In this document: positions 37,165 to 46,414 of the stretch, in pieces
How positions within the stretch are numbered: position 1 is the stretch's first letter
Layout of the letters: each line of letters opens with the position of its first letter
Source of the DNA: Bifidobacterium miconis
GTDB taxonomy: Bacteria > Actinomycetota > Actinomycetes > Actinomycetales > Bifidobacteriaceae
Direction: 5' to 3'
Length of the DNA: 64,000 nt
Assembly (NCBI RefSeq): GCF_019331735.1
Contig: NZ_JAHBBH010000007.1
Coordinates: 1 to 64,000, forward strand
Notes under the pieces: generated by a model
What the model saw: only the letters and a program-made list of their open reading frames with translations
Databases searched by the model: none
Told to the model about the DNA's origin: nothing
Translations under genes and position numbers: made by a program

Positions 37165-39768
37165 ATGACCGACACCACGCCGAACACATCCCCCACCGAA
37201 TCGGTCATACCAGACGCGTCGGTCGCGGCCGGCACGGCATCGGACACGCCCATCGCACCAGTCATATCCGTCACGTCTCCTATCAAGCCCACCCCGACCG
37301 CACCTGTCGCATCAGCCGCGTCCGTCACGCCGAACATCAATCCTGCCCAAACCACGTCTGCCGCGGCCGGCACGGCATCGGACACGCCCACCGCACCCAT
37401 CGCTTCGGATGCACCGGCCGTCGCGCCCGCGATCACCCCCGCAGCGATCGGCACGGCCCCAGCCGCGCCAGATGTGCCCGCCAAACCAGCCCAGCCCACC
37501 GAATCGGCGGAACGGCTCGCCCGCCCGCTCATCCGCCTCGCCAAGGCCGGCGGCGTGGCCACGTCGTACATCGATCAGGTCGGCACCTACGTCGAAATCG
37601 ACGACGACGTGCTCGTCAACGTACTCGCCGCGCTCGGCATCGACGCCGGCAGCGACGCGGCAATCGCACGTTCGCTCGCGCAACTCGAACACGAACGCGA
37701 CGAACGGCTCCTGCACAGCCATACCATCGTCGTCACCGCAGGCAAGGACACGTCCGTCACGCTGCACTGCACCGAGTCCGAGCAGCCGACGGCGACCATC
37801 ACGCTGGAAGACGGCACACGGTATCACAGCGATCTTGACGACATCCTGCCGAGCGTGAGCAGCGCCGACCAGTTCCTTGTGCTGCCCGACGATCTGCCGA
37901 TCGGCTACCACACGCTGCGCGTCGACACGGGCGAGCGGCAGGACGAGGCGACGCTGCTGGTCGCGCCGGAGCGTATCCCGCTGCCCGACGCGGTCGCCGC
38001 GAAGCCGCGCTGGGGCTGGATGGCACAGCTGTACGCCGAACGTTCGCCCGAGTCGTGGGGCGTGGGCGACTACGGCGACCTGCGCCGGCTCGCGGCCGAC
38101 GCTGGCGCCAAGTCCGGCGCCGACTTCATGCTCATCAACCCGATCCATGCGACCGCGCCGGTGCCACCGCTCGAGCCGTCGCCGTACCTGCCCGAATCTC
38201 GACGGTTCCTCAACGTGACGTACATCCGTCCGCAGGACGTGCCCGAATACGCCGAGCTGCCGGCCGAGGCCCGCGCGCGGGTCGACGCGTTGCACGCGAC
38301 CGTCGCCGCCGCGAACGATAGCAGTGATCCGCTCGATCTCAACGCAAGCTGGGACGCGAAGCGCCGGGCGCTGCGCATCATCTTCGACCAGCCGCGCTCG
38401 GCCGAACGCGAGGCCGCGTTCCAGTCGTTCGTGGCCGCCGCCGGACCGGACCTCGACGCGTTCGCGACGTGGTGCCTCGCGTTCGAAGTGTGGGGCGCGC
38501 CGTGGGAGGCCGATTCGTGGTTCACGCGATACGACCGCGAGTCGCCGGAAGTGGCCGATCTCGTGCGCGAGCACCATGATCTGTTCGAGTTCAACCGGTG
38601 GTTGCAATGGATTGCAGACGAGCAGGTGACCGCCGCACAGACCGCCGCCAAGGGCTCCGGCATGGCGCTCGGACTCATGCTCGACATGGCCGTGGGCGTG
38701 CATATGCTCGGCGCGGACGCGTGGTGGAATCCGGAACGGTTCGCGGTCGGTTCGGTCACGGTCGGCTGCCCGCCGGACTTCTACAACCAGCAGGGCCAGG
38801 ACTGGGGCCAGCCGCCGTTCAGCCCGCGGTATCTGGCCGACACCGGCTATCGCGTGTACCGCGAGATGGTGCACGCTATCTTCGAGCACGCCGGCGCGGT
38901 GCGCATCGACCACGTGCTCGGCCTGTTCCGGCTGTGGTGGATCCCGCAAGGCCGCGGCGCGAAGGGCGGCGCGTACGTCACGTACGACCACGAGGCGATG
39001 CTGGCCGTGCTCGCCATCGAGGCGACGCGCGCGAACGGCGTGGTCGTGGGCGAAGACCTCGGCACCGTGCCCGACTACGTTCGCAAGATACTCGCCGATC
39101 ACGGCGTGCTCGGCACCGACGTCGAGTGGTTCTCTCGTGTCGACGATTCGGCCACCGCGGGCGATCCGTACGCGCCGCCGAGCACGTACCGCCGTCAGGC
39201 GCTCGCGTCGGTCACCACGCACGATCTGCCGCCGACCGCAGGTTATCTCGAATTCGAGCACGTGAAGATCCGCGAGGAACTGGGGCTGCTCGCGTCGTCG
39301 GCCGACGAATTCCAAGCATCGGCGGAGGCCGAGCGTCGCGCGATGCTCGAGCTGCTGGTGAGCGGCGGATGGTTGCGCGTGCCGAGCACGGACGGACTGG
39401 CCGGTTGTGTCGGACTGGCCGGCGGGACCGACCAGTTCGACGCCACCGATGCGACCGCAACCGCCACCGGCGCGATCGGCACGTATCTGTCGGCCGCGGA
39501 CATCGCCGCCGACGTGCCGGCGTACGAGCAGCGGATCGTCGAGGCGATGCACCGCATGCTCACGGACACGCCGAGCGTGCTGCGGCAGGCGACGCTCATG
39601 GACGGCGTCGGGCAGCATCGCGCGGTCAACCAGCCGGGCACGTCCGACCAGTACCCGAACTGGCGCATCCCGCTCACCGACGCGGCCGGGCACGTCGTGC
39701 ACACCGAGGACGTGTTCGACAATCCGCGCGTGCTGTCACTGGCCGCCGTCATGAACGGACGGGCGTAG
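37165..39768 (+). CDS. malQ: 4-alpha-glucanotransferase (amylomaltase, GH77) with repetitive N-terminal extension
   Basis: An 867-residue GH77 enzyme transferring glucan chains between maltodextrins. The catalytic residues are D582 (RIDHVLGLFRLWWIP), E630 (GEDLGTVPDYV) and D687 (TTHDLPPTAGYL), and the conserved WGVGDYGDLRRL and QGQDWGQPPFSP are present. The family N-terminal domain begins near residue 110 (ESAERLARPLIRLAKAGGVATSYID). Before it lies an unusual Thr/Ala/Pro-rich tail of about 110 residues with an internal duplication (AAGTASDTPIAPV and AAGTASDTPTAPI) that is also visible in the DNA. The start ATG follows GAAGGAGAAGCCC, so the tail is translated. It works downstream of pullulanase in maltodextrin use. 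Confidence 0.93.
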   Translation: MTDTTPNTSPTESVIPDASVAAGTASDTPIAPVISVTSPIKPTPTAPVASAASVTPNINPAQTTSAAAGTASDTPTAPIASDAPAVAPAITPAAIGTAPAAPDVPAKPAQPTESAERLARPLIRLAKAGGVATSYIDQVGTYVEIDDDVLVNVLAALGIDAGSDAAIARSLAQLEHERDERLLHSHTIVVTAGKDTSVTLHCTESEQPTATITLEDGTRYHSDLDDILPSVSSADQFLVLPDDLPIGYHTLRVDTGERQDEATLLVAPERIPLPDAVAAKPRWGWMAQLYAERSPESWGVGDYGDLRRLAADAGAKSGADFMLINPIHATAPVPPLEPSPYLPESRRFLNVTYIRPQDVPEYAELPAEARARVDALHATVAAANDSSDPLDLNASWDAKRRALRIIFDQPRSAEREAAFQSFVAAAGPDLDAFATWCLAFEVWGAPWEADSWFTRYDRESPEVADLVREHHDLFEFNRWLQWIADEQVTAAQTAAKGSGMALGLMLDMAVGVHMLGADAWWNPERFAVGSVTVGCPPDFYNQQGQDWGQPPFSPRYLADTGYRVYREMVHAIFEHAGAVRIDHVLGLFRLWWIPQGRGAKGGAYVTYDHEAMLAVLAIEATRANGVVVGEDLGTVPDYVRKILADHGVLGTDVEWFSRVDDSATAGDPYAPPSTYRRQALASVTTHDLPPTAGYLEFEHVKIREELGLLASSADEFQASAEAERRAMLELLVSGGWLRVPSTDGLAGCVGLAGGTDQFDATDATATATGAIGTYLSAADIAADVPAYEQRIVEAMHRMLTDTPSVLRQATLMDGVGQHRAVNQPGTSDQYPNWRIPLTDAAGHVVHTEDVFDNPRVLSLAAVMNGRA

Positions 39769-39774
39769 CGGCAT

Positions 39775-39973
39775 GTATGTATGCGTCCGCGTGCACGCGC
39801 CCATGGGTACGCACGCATGCGGACGGCGCATACATACTGCCGTTCCGGGCAGGGGAAAAGACCGTAAGTATGCGGCCCATTCGTGGGAGGCGCATACATA
39901 CGGTCGCTTCGGGCCGGCAAAAAGGCCGTGTGTATGTGCCCCACTCGCGGGAGACACATACACACGGCCTTTT
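39775..39973. repeat. Three tandem hairpins with covarying stems between convergent genes
   Basis: Hairpin 1 (39775-39837) has outer arms GTATGTATGCG/CGCATACATAC, hairpin 2 (39860-39905) GACCGTAAGTATGCG/CGCATACATACGGTC, and hairpin 3 (39920-39973) a perfect 19-bp stem AAAAGGCCGTGTGTATGTG with its complement ending in TTTT. Loops share CCCA(Y)TCG(Y)GGGAG. Hairpin 3 resembles a bidirectional terminator for malQ and the opposing livK gene. The 298-bp gap holds nothing else. Confidence 0.75.
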
Positions 39974-40066
39974 CGTGACGGCCTGTCATGACGGTCGTGA
40001 CGGCCTGTCATGCCATCCAAACAGCGTTGCCACGGTTGCCGGCATGCGGTCGTGGACGGCAGCCGG

Positions 40067-41473
40067 TCACTTGGTCGGGACCGCGCCTTCCTGCGCGTGG
40101 TCGAACACCGGCTTGTTGTCCTTGTCGAACTTGTACACGCCGATCGCCGCGGTGGACGGGTCGTGGTCGTCGTTGAACGGGCCGATGCCGGCCTGTCCCT
40201 TGTACTTGATGTCCTTGCCGTCCTTGAGCAGCGCCAGGCAGTCCGCGTACGACGAGCATTCCTCGCCGCCGTTCACGCCGGAGACGGCAGGCAGGTTCTT
40301 CGCCACGGTCGCCCCGTCGGTCGCGCCGCCCTTCTGCGCGGCGAGCGCCGCCAGCACGGTCGCGTCGTACGTTTCGGCCGCGTACGTGAAGTCCACGACC
40401 TTCGGGTCGATCTCCTTGACCTTGCTCTGGAACTCCTCGGTCGGGTGCGCGCCCGGGATGGTGCCGGTCGAACCCTCGAGCAGGCCCGCGTCGAAGTCGG
40501 CGGAATGGTCGACCGTGTTGCCGTCGGTCATGTACAGCTTGTGCGTGTCGATGCCGGCGCTCTTGAGTGCCTTGACGAGCGACTTGGTCTGGTCGAACGC
40601 GATGACGAGCACGGCGTCCGGCTTGGCGGCCTTGATCGCCGTCGCGATCGACGAGAAGTTCGTTTCGGTCGGGTCGAACGTGTCCTTCTCACCGTAGACG
40701 ACGTTCAGGCCGGCGTCCTTGACGGTTTTGACGACCACGTCACGCAGCGACGTGCCGTACTCGTCGTTGAACACGGCGATCGCGAGATTCTGCACGCCGT
40801 CCTGCGCGATGATCTGGCCGACCACAGCTCCCTGCACGGTGTCCGGCGGGATCGTGCGGAAGAACAGATCGTCGAGTCCGCTGAACGCGGTGGACGTAGC
40901 GCCGTTCGAGATCATCGGCACGCCGGCCGCGATGACCTGCTTGTACGAGTTCTTGACCACGGAGCTGGACGGCGGGCCGATCACGACGGACGGGCTCTTC
41001 GACAGCACGGATTGCGCGGCGGACGAATTCTGGTCGGCGTGGTCCGCGTCGGACGTGTCGGCCGTGACGGTTTGGATATCCTTGCCGAGCACGCCGCCGG
41101 CCGCGTTGATGTCCTTGGCGGCAAGCTTGAGCGAGGCGACGTTGGACGGGCCGATGTATGCCATGGAACCGGTCTGCGGGAACAGGCCGGCGGCGGTGAA
41201 CGTGCCGGACGACGAGGATGTCGACGTTGATCCGGACGTGCCGGACGAACTGCCGTCCTTGGCCGTTGCGTTTGACGAGCCGCAGCCGGAGAGTGCGAGC
41301 ACGCCGGCCGCGAGCGCCGCGGTGACGATCGTGGCCATGTTTCTTCGGCCGGTGCTGCGCATGCCACGGCTGCCGCGGCCGTTGCCGAGGATACCGTTGC
41401 CGTAATCTCGGCCGGCGTCGCCGCCGATGCTGCGCATGCGGTCACTGCCGTTGTTGCTGATGGTGCTGTTCAT
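40067..41473 (-). CDS. Branched-chain amino acid ABC transporter binding lipoprotein (LivK-like)
   Basis: A 468-residue periplasmic-binding protein type 1 lipoprotein. I start it at MNSTISNNGSDRM behind AGAGAGGAAC; the frame extends further up without a ribosome binding site. A long basic lead precedes the hydrophobic signal (MATIVTAALAAGVLALSGC, lipobox LSGC), then a Ser/Gly/Thr linker and the ligand domain (GLFPQTGSMAYIGPSNVASLKLAAKDINAAGGVLGKDI; AVFNDEYGTSL; LYMTDGNT). It lies downstream of livF but with a 516-bp gap, so it may be transcribed separately as well. Amino acid specificity is inferred from the family and the neighbouring livHMGF. Confidence 0.92.
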   Translation of the reverse strand: MNSTISNNGSDRMRSIGGDAGRDYGNGILGNGRGSRGMRSTGRRNMATIVTAALAAGVLALSGCGSSNATAKDGSSSGTSGSTSTSSSSGTFTAAGLFPQTGSMAYIGPSNVASLKLAAKDINAAGGVLGKDIQTVTADTSDADHADQNSSAAQSVLSKSPSVVIGPPSSSVVKNSYKQVIAAGVPMISNGATSTAFSGLDDLFFRTIPPDTVQGAVVGQIIAQDGVQNLAIAVFNDEYGTSLRDVVVKTVKDAGLNVVYGEKDTFDPTETNFSSIATAIKAAKPDAVLVIAFDQTKSLVKALKSAGIDTHKLYMTDGNTVDHSADFDAGLLEGSTGTIPGAHPTEEFQSKVKEIDPKVVDFTYAAETYDATVLAALAAQKGGATDGATVAKNLPAVSGVNGGEECSSYADCLALLKDGKDIKYKGQAGIGPFNDDHDPSTAAIGVYKFDKDNKPVFDHAQEGAVPTK

Positions 41474-41761
41474 ACGAATCACCTGTTCCTCTCTCTTGTT
41501 CCCTGATGCGGATGTCCGTGGCGATATGGGTTCGGCTGTGCCGATTGGAGCGGCTGAGTCGATTGGGTCGGGTAGGTCCGGTTCCGGCGACCCCGTTGGA
41601 TGCGGGATTGCGGCGGTTCCTGCGATTGCTGCGGACGTCCGGTTCGGGCGGTGATGCGGGATGCGAGACGCTTCTGTTGTTCGTTCTCGAATCTTGCGAT
41701 TGACTGTACGGGGTGGTTGATTCGGTTTCGGTCCTCTTGTGTAACCGGCCGGTGACGCCCG

Positions 41762-41786
41762 AAAACCGTTGGAAACATGCGGTTTT
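41762..41786. promoter_or_regulatory. Inverted repeat AAAACCG/CGGTTTT in the livF-livK gap
   Basis: Seven-base arms around 11 bases lie 290 bp upstream of livK in a 516-bp gap that otherwise contains a dispersed hairpin element and no gene. It could be an operator or part of a livK promoter. Confidence 0.3.
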
Positions 41787-41928
41787 GCACACTTCGCCAT
41801 GCTGCGGATCCGTTCGTTTCACCCGGCGATTCCTGCGATGTGCATCGCTTTGAGGCCACGGTGCTGCGAATTCCGCCCGATCGTTTATTTGCTTTCTGTA
41901 AGAAGGCAGGTGACGCGCGCGGTATCAA

Positions 41929-41976
41929 GGCGCACCGAGGGAAGCCGTGCTCAGCACGGCGACCGAGGAGCAACGC
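41929..41976. repeat. GGCGCACCGAGGGAAG-hairpin-CGACCGAGGAG element (copy 1)
   Basis: Conserved flanks GGCGCACCGAGGGAAG and CGACCGAGGAG enclose CCGTGC-TCA-GCACGG. It lies just past the livF stop codon. A second copy with the same flanks but a different stem lies near 55.55 kb. Confidence 0.65.
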
Positions 41977-41989
41977 AGATAACGCGCCG

Positions 41990-42823
41990 TCACTTGCCTT
42001 CTTCCTGGACTTCTTCTTCCAGATTGCCCAAATACAGGGAGATGACCTTGGGGTCGTTGAGCAGGTCGCGCCCGCGGCCCGAGTAGGCGTTGCGGCCTTG
42101 GTCGAGGACGTAGCCGCGGTCGCAGATCTGCAGGCAGCGGCGGGCGTTCTGTTCGACGATGATCACGGAGACGCCGGCCTTGTTGACCTGCCGCACGCGG
42201 ATGAACGTCTCGTCCTGCAGCATCGGCGAGAGGCCGGCGCTCGGCTCGTCGAGCAGAAGCACGGACGGCTGCATCATGAGCGCGCGGGCCATGGCGACCA
42301 TCTGCCGTTCGCCGCCGGAGAGCGATCCGGCGAGCTGGTTGCGGCGGGCGCCGAGCTTGGGAAAGATCGAGCACACGTAGTCGAAGCGCTCGTCGAATTT
42401 GCTGGGCGCCTGATACGCGCCCATGTGCATGTTTTCGGCGATGGTGAGCGACGGGAACACGTTTTCGGTTTGCGGCACGAAGCCGACGCCAAGCGAGACG
42501 AGCTTGTCGGCGCGCAGGTTGGTAATATCGCGCCCGTCGAGCGTGAGCTTGCCGGAGTGGATGTGCACGAGGCCGAACAGTGATTTGAGCAGCGTCGATT
42601 TGCCGGCGCCGTTCGGACCGATGATGCCGACGATTTCGCCCTTGTGCAGGGTGAGGGACGCTCCGTTGAGGATGTTCACGCCGGGCAGGTAACCGGCGAC
42701 GAGGTCGACTGCGTCGAGCAGCGGTTCGCCGGCCGGCTCGCCGACGTGGATTTCCGAACGCGGGCGGGCGTCTGCCGCCGGTGCGGTGGCGGACGAGCCC
42801 GCTGCGATTGCAGTGTCAGTCAT
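41990..42823 (-). CDS. livF: Branched-chain amino acid ABC transporter ATPase LivF
   Basis: A 277-residue ABC ATPase. After a 35-residue Ala-rich lead come Walker A GPNGAGKST, Q-loop GFVPQTENVF, signature LSGGERQMVAMARAL, Walker B VLLLDEPSAGL and the switch VEQNARR, all typical of LivF. The start ATG overlaps the livG stop (ATGA), giving translational coupling; the open frame continues upstream inside livG but that part is a shadow. It energises the LivHM permease together with LivG. Confidence 0.94.
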   Translation of the reverse strand: MTDTAIAAGSSATAPAADARPRSEIHVGEPAGEPLLDAVDLVAGYLPGVNILNGASLTLHKGEIVGIIGPNGAGKSTLLKSLFGLVHIHSGKLTLDGRDITNLRADKLVSLGVGFVPQTENVFPSLTIAENMHMGAYQAPSKFDERFDYVCSIFPKLGARRNQLAGSLSGGERQMVAMARALMMQPSVLLLDEPSAGLSPMLQDETFIRVRQVNKAGVSVIIVEQNARRCLQICDRGYVLDQGRNAYSGRGRDLLNDPKVISLYLGNLEEEVQEEGK

Positions 42824-43941
42824 TCGAGTCCCTCCAATACCGAGTCGTCGCCGAGGTCGATGTTCGCGTGCGCGCCGAGGTACGCGTCGATCACGGCGGG
42901 ATCGTTCATCACGCTCTTCGGCTGGCCTTCGGCGACGATGCGCCCTTCGGCCATCACGGTCACCCAGTCGGCGATGTGCCGGACCATGTTGATGTCGTGT
43001 TCGACGAACAGCACGGTGGTGCCTTCCTCGCGCAGCGCCATGATGTGGTCGAGCAGCGACTGCTTGAGCGCCGGATTGACGCCGGCCATCGGCTCGTCGA
43101 GCATGACCAGCTGCGGGTCGGACATGAGCGCGCGGGCCATTTCGAGCAGTTTGCGCTGGCCGCCGGAGAGCGCGCCGGCGAAGTCGTCCTTCTTCTTGAT
43201 GAGCAGGAAGCGTTCGAGCAGCGCCTCGGCCTTCTCGCGGTTCGCGGCCTCCTGCTTCCGCCACAGTCCGGGCACGAGCGCGCGGAACATGCCTTCGCCG
43301 GGCTGCACGGGCGCGCCGAGCAGCATGTTGTCGAGCACGGTGAGCCGGCTCATCACCTTGGTGAGCTGGAACGTGCGGACCATGCCCATGCGCGCCACCC
43401 GTTCGGGGCGCACGTGTTCGAGGTCGTGCCCGTCGAAGGTCCACGAGCCGGTGTTCGGGGTGTCGAAGCCGGTCATGAGGTTGAAGAACGTGGTTTTGCC
43501 GGCGCCGTTCGGGCCGATGAGCGCGGTGATGCCGTGCCGTTCGATTTCGAAGTGGTCGACGTTCACGGCGGTCATGCCGCCGAATTTGCGCGTCACCTTA
43601 TCGGCCACGAGGATCGGGTCGGGCTTGTGCACGCCGGGCTCGTTCTTGACGAACCGCAGGTCCTCGCTCACCTTGTCGCCGTAGGCGGTGGAGATGAGCT
43701 TCTCGCCTTCGGGGGCTTTGGTGGCCCATTTGGCGAGGTCGTGGAACGGCTTGCCGGGGCGGTCGTCGCCGGAGGGCAGGTTGGTCGGCGTCACGCCGGC
43801 CACGGTTTCCTTCGCGTCCGCAACGTTCGCGGCGTCCGCGTCACGCGCGCCGTCACGCGCCCCGTCACGCACATCGTCACGCTCCGTGTCACGCACGCCG
43901 CCGCGCGCGGCGTCATTATTCGTACGCATTGTCCTACGCAT
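42820..43941 (-). CDS. livG: Branched-chain amino acid ABC transporter ATPase LivG with extended N-terminus
   Basis: A 373-residue ATPase. The core has Walker A GPNGAGKTT, signature LSGGQRKLLEMARAL, Walker B LVMLDEPMAGVNP and the LivG-specific insertion after Walker A (GFDTPNTGSW...). Roughly 105 residues precede the usual start of the domain (PILVADKVTRKFGG), including an Arg/Asp repeat (VRDTERDDVRDGARDGARDA). The start could be the ATG used here (overlapping livM by 8 bases) or Met5, which follows AGGA. The gene is tightly packed between livM and livF. Confidence 0.92.
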   Translation of the reverse strand: MRRTMRTNNDAARGGVRDTERDDVRDGARDGARDADAANVADAKETVAGVTPTNLPSGDDRPGKPFHDLAKWATKAPEGEKLISTAYGDKVSEDLRFVKNEPGVHKPDPILVADKVTRKFGGMTAVNVDHFEIERHGITALIGPNGAGKTTFFNLMTGFDTPNTGSWTFDGHDLEHVRPERVARMGMVRTFQLTKVMSRLTVLDNMLLGAPVQPGEGMFRALVPGLWRKQEAANREKAEALLERFLLIKKKDDFAGALSGGQRKLLEMARALMSDPQLVMLDEPMAGVNPALKQSLLDHIMALREEGTTVLFVEHDINMVRHIADWVTVMAEGRIVAEGQPKSVMNDPAVIDAYLGAHANIDLGDDSVLEGLE

Positions 43942-44917
43942 TGAACGCCAGCTCCTTCCTGTCTCCGAGCAGTCCCTGTGGTCTGAATATCACCAGGCAC
44001 ATGAGCGCGACGCCCACGATCACCCAGCCGAGCGCCTCCACCTGATTCGACGAGATCAGCGTTTCCGGGATCGTGCCGCGCATCGTCTCCTTGACGAACG
44101 TGAGCAGCACCCACAGCAGGCACGAGCCGAGGATCGGGCCGAAAATCGTGGCCGCGCCGCCCAACAGCAGGATCGTCCACGTGTAGAACGTGACCGTGCG
44201 GCCGAGCGAATCCGGCTGCACCGAACGCGGCAGCACGAAGATGATGCCTGCGAACGCGCCGAAGATGCCGCCCAGAATCAGCGATTCCATCTTGTACTTG
44301 GTCACGTTCTTGCCGAGCGAGCGGATCGCGTTTTCGTCTTCGCGGATGCCCTTGAGCACGCGGCCCCACGGCGAGTGGAACCAGCGCCACACGAGCAGCG
44401 TGGCGACGATCACAAGCGCCCATGCGACGATGCGCAGCCACCACGAGTTCGCGATGTTGTTGCTGTACGTCCACAGCAGGAACGTGGTCGAACCGTCCGG
44501 CAGCGGGGAAAGACTCTCGAACTGCGTGGTGAAGTCCTGCGGCGAGATGCCGGCCGAGCCGCCGGTCAGGTTCGTCATGGATGTGGAACGGCCGATGATG
44601 CGAATGATTTCAGCCGCTGCCAACGTAACCATCGACAGATAGTCCGGGCCGAGTTTGAGCGTGGGGATGCCGAGCAGCAGCGCGTAGATGACGGCGAGCG
44701 CGACGGCCGCGCAGATGGAGGCGAACAGGTTCGCGCCCATCGACTGCGTGACGGCGAAACCGTATGCACCGAGGAGCATGAATCCGGCCTGGCCCATGTT
44801 CATGAGTCCGGTCATGCCGAAGTGGATGTTGAGGCCGATGGCGGCGAGCACGTATGCGGCGGTGGTCGGCGCGATGAGTTCGCCGGCCGCGTTTGAGATG
44901 ATCGTTAGGATGTCCAT
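43934..44917 (-). CDS. livM: Branched-chain amino acid ABC transporter permease LivM
   Basis: A 327-residue permease with about ten helices. Family marks are LNIHFGMTGLMNMGQAGFMLLGAYGFAV, the GGSAGI-type loop (LTGGSAGISPQDF), the coupling loop WGRVLKGIREDENAIRSLGKNVTKYKMESLILGGIFGAFAG and TWTILLLGGAATIFGPILGS. It starts six bases after the livH stop and overlaps livG. It forms the membrane channel with LivH. Confidence 0.94.
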   Translation of the reverse strand: MDILTIISNAAGELIAPTTAAYVLAAIGLNIHFGMTGLMNMGQAGFMLLGAYGFAVTQSMGANLFASICAAVALAVIYALLLGIPTLKLGPDYLSMVTLAAAEIIRIIGRSTSMTNLTGGSAGISPQDFTTQFESLSPLPDGSTTFLLWTYSNNIANSWWLRIVAWALVIVATLLVWRWFHSPWGRVLKGIREDENAIRSLGKNVTKYKMESLILGGIFGAFAGIIFVLPRSVQPDSLGRTVTFYTWTILLLGGAATIFGPILGSCLLWVLLTFVKETMRGTIPETLISSNQVEALGWVIVGVALMCLVIFRPQGLLGDRKELAFNA

Positions 44918-44923
44918 GATGTT

Positions 44924-46414
44924 TCAGCCCACTCTCTGCGCTTTGCCGAAAATGCCCTGCGGTCTGACGAGCAGGACGATGATAAGGATTGCGAGCGCGC
45001 TGGCGTAGCGCATGTCGTTGGGGATGACGAGCGAACTCATGTCCGCGACGATGCCGATGATGAGCGATCCGACGAGCGCGCCGTTCGCGGTGCCGAGGCC
45101 GCCGAGCGTGACGGCTGCGAACATGAGCAGCAGCAGGGTCGCGCCGGTGTTCCATGAGATGCCGTTGAGGTAGATGCCGAGCAGCACGCCTGACAACGCT
45201 GCCATCGCGCAGGAGAGGATCCAGACGATCCGCACGACCTGTTCGACGTTGATGCCGGACGCCGCGGCGAGCGCCGCGTTGTCGGAGACGGCTCGCGTGG
45301 CGCGGCCGAGGCGCGTCTTGTACAGGAACAGCGTGATGCCGACGATCACGACGATCGCGAGCCCGGCGGAGACGAGCGTGGGCGCGTCGGTGGTGATCGG
45401 TCCGAGCGCGAAGCTGTCGGGCACGGATTTGGTGATGCCTTTGATGTCGCCGCCGAAGAAGAACTGGAACAGGTATTGCAGGGCCATCGACAGGCCGATC
45501 GTGACTATCATCTGCTGCATGGGGCCGACGTGCTTGCGCCGCAGGGGCGCCCACACGAGTTCGTTTTGGATCCAGCCGGTGAGCGCGCCGACCGCGACGG
45601 CAAACACGGCGGAGACGACGAGTGGCCAGTGCAGCAGCTGCGTGCCCACGTAGGCCATGAGGCCGCCGAGCGTGACCTGCTCGCCGTGCGAGAACGAGCT
45701 GAGCCGCGTGGTGCCGTACACGAGGTTCATGCCGACGGACATGAGGCCGAGCATGAGGCCGAAGATCACGCCGGAGTAGAGCTGCTGCCAGAATCGCGCG
45801 CCGATGTTCGCGAGCGTGGCGCTCAGCTTGTCGGTCGCAGCGGCGGCATCGTTCGCGGATGACGAACCGCGTGCGCCGGACGTGCCGTTCGTACCGGCCG
45901 TGCCGCCGTCATCGCCGGTCGACGACCCGCTCGACGTGCCGGACGAACCGTTCGACGAGCCGGACGAACCGCCCGTCGATCCTGCGCTCTGATCGAATCG
46001 CACGACGCCGCGCTGCTTGTCGAAACTGTTCTTGACGATCTCCACGTCGGCCGTGTTCGTGCCGAGCCCGTGCTCTTTGGCGACGGATTCGTCGATCGTG
46101 ACCGTGTACGTGCCGTCGGCGGTGACGCTGAACGCCCATTTGCCGTTCGCGTCGGTTTGTGTGGTCGCCGATTCGGCGCCGGACAGCGTGACGGTCACGC
46201 CGGCGATCGGCTTCTTGGACGCGTCCTGCAGAATACCGTTGACGCAGCCGTTCTGGGCGGTCGGGTTGCAGGTGGCGACCGATTCGGCCGCGATGGCGGG
46301 CGTGGGTTGGCTGATGGTCAGCGTCATCAGTATTGCGATGAGAGCGGTGGCCAATGCGGTCAGCGGGGGCAATACCGAACGATGACGCCGACACCGGATG
46401 GTTGCGGCTGTCAT
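44924..46414 (-). CDS. livH: LivH permease fused to an N-terminal extracytoplasmic domain
   Basis: A 496-residue protein. Residues ~200-496 form a LivH permease (FWQQLYSGVIFGLMLGLMSVGMNLVYGTTRLSSFSHGEQVTLGG; AVSDNAALAAASGIN coupling loop; FAAVTLGGLGTANGALVGSLIIGI). In front is a signal peptide or first helix (residues ~15-42, ending AIAAES), then a domain resembling the carboxypeptidase regulatory-like/prealbumin fold (CVNGILQDASKKPIAGVTVTLSGAESATTQTDANGKWAFSVTADGTYTVTI) and a Ser/Gly/Thr linker of about 60 residues. The extra domain would sit outside the membrane next to the LivK docking face. It is first in livHMGF. Confidence 0.9.
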   Translation of the reverse strand: MTAATIRCRRHRSVLPPLTALATALIAILMTLTISQPTPAIAAESVATCNPTAQNGCVNGILQDASKKPIAGVTVTLSGAESATTQTDANGKWAFSVTADGTYTVTIDESVAKEHGLGTNTADVEIVKNSFDKQRGVVRFDQSAGSTGGSSGSSNGSSGTSSGSSTGDDGGTAGTNGTSGARGSSSANDAAAATDKLSATLANIGARFWQQLYSGVIFGLMLGLMSVGMNLVYGTTRLSSFSHGEQVTLGGLMAYVGTQLLHWPLVVSAVFAVAVGALTGWIQNELVWAPLRRKHVGPMQQMIVTIGLSMALQYLFQFFFGGDIKGITKSVPDSFALGPITTDAPTLVSAGLAIVVIVGITLFLYKTRLGRATRAVSDNAALAAASGINVEQVVRIVWILSCAMAALSGVLLGIYLNGISWNTGATLLLLMFAAVTLGGLGTANGALVGSLIIGIVADMSSLVIPNDMRYASALAILIIVLLVRPQGIFGKAQRVG

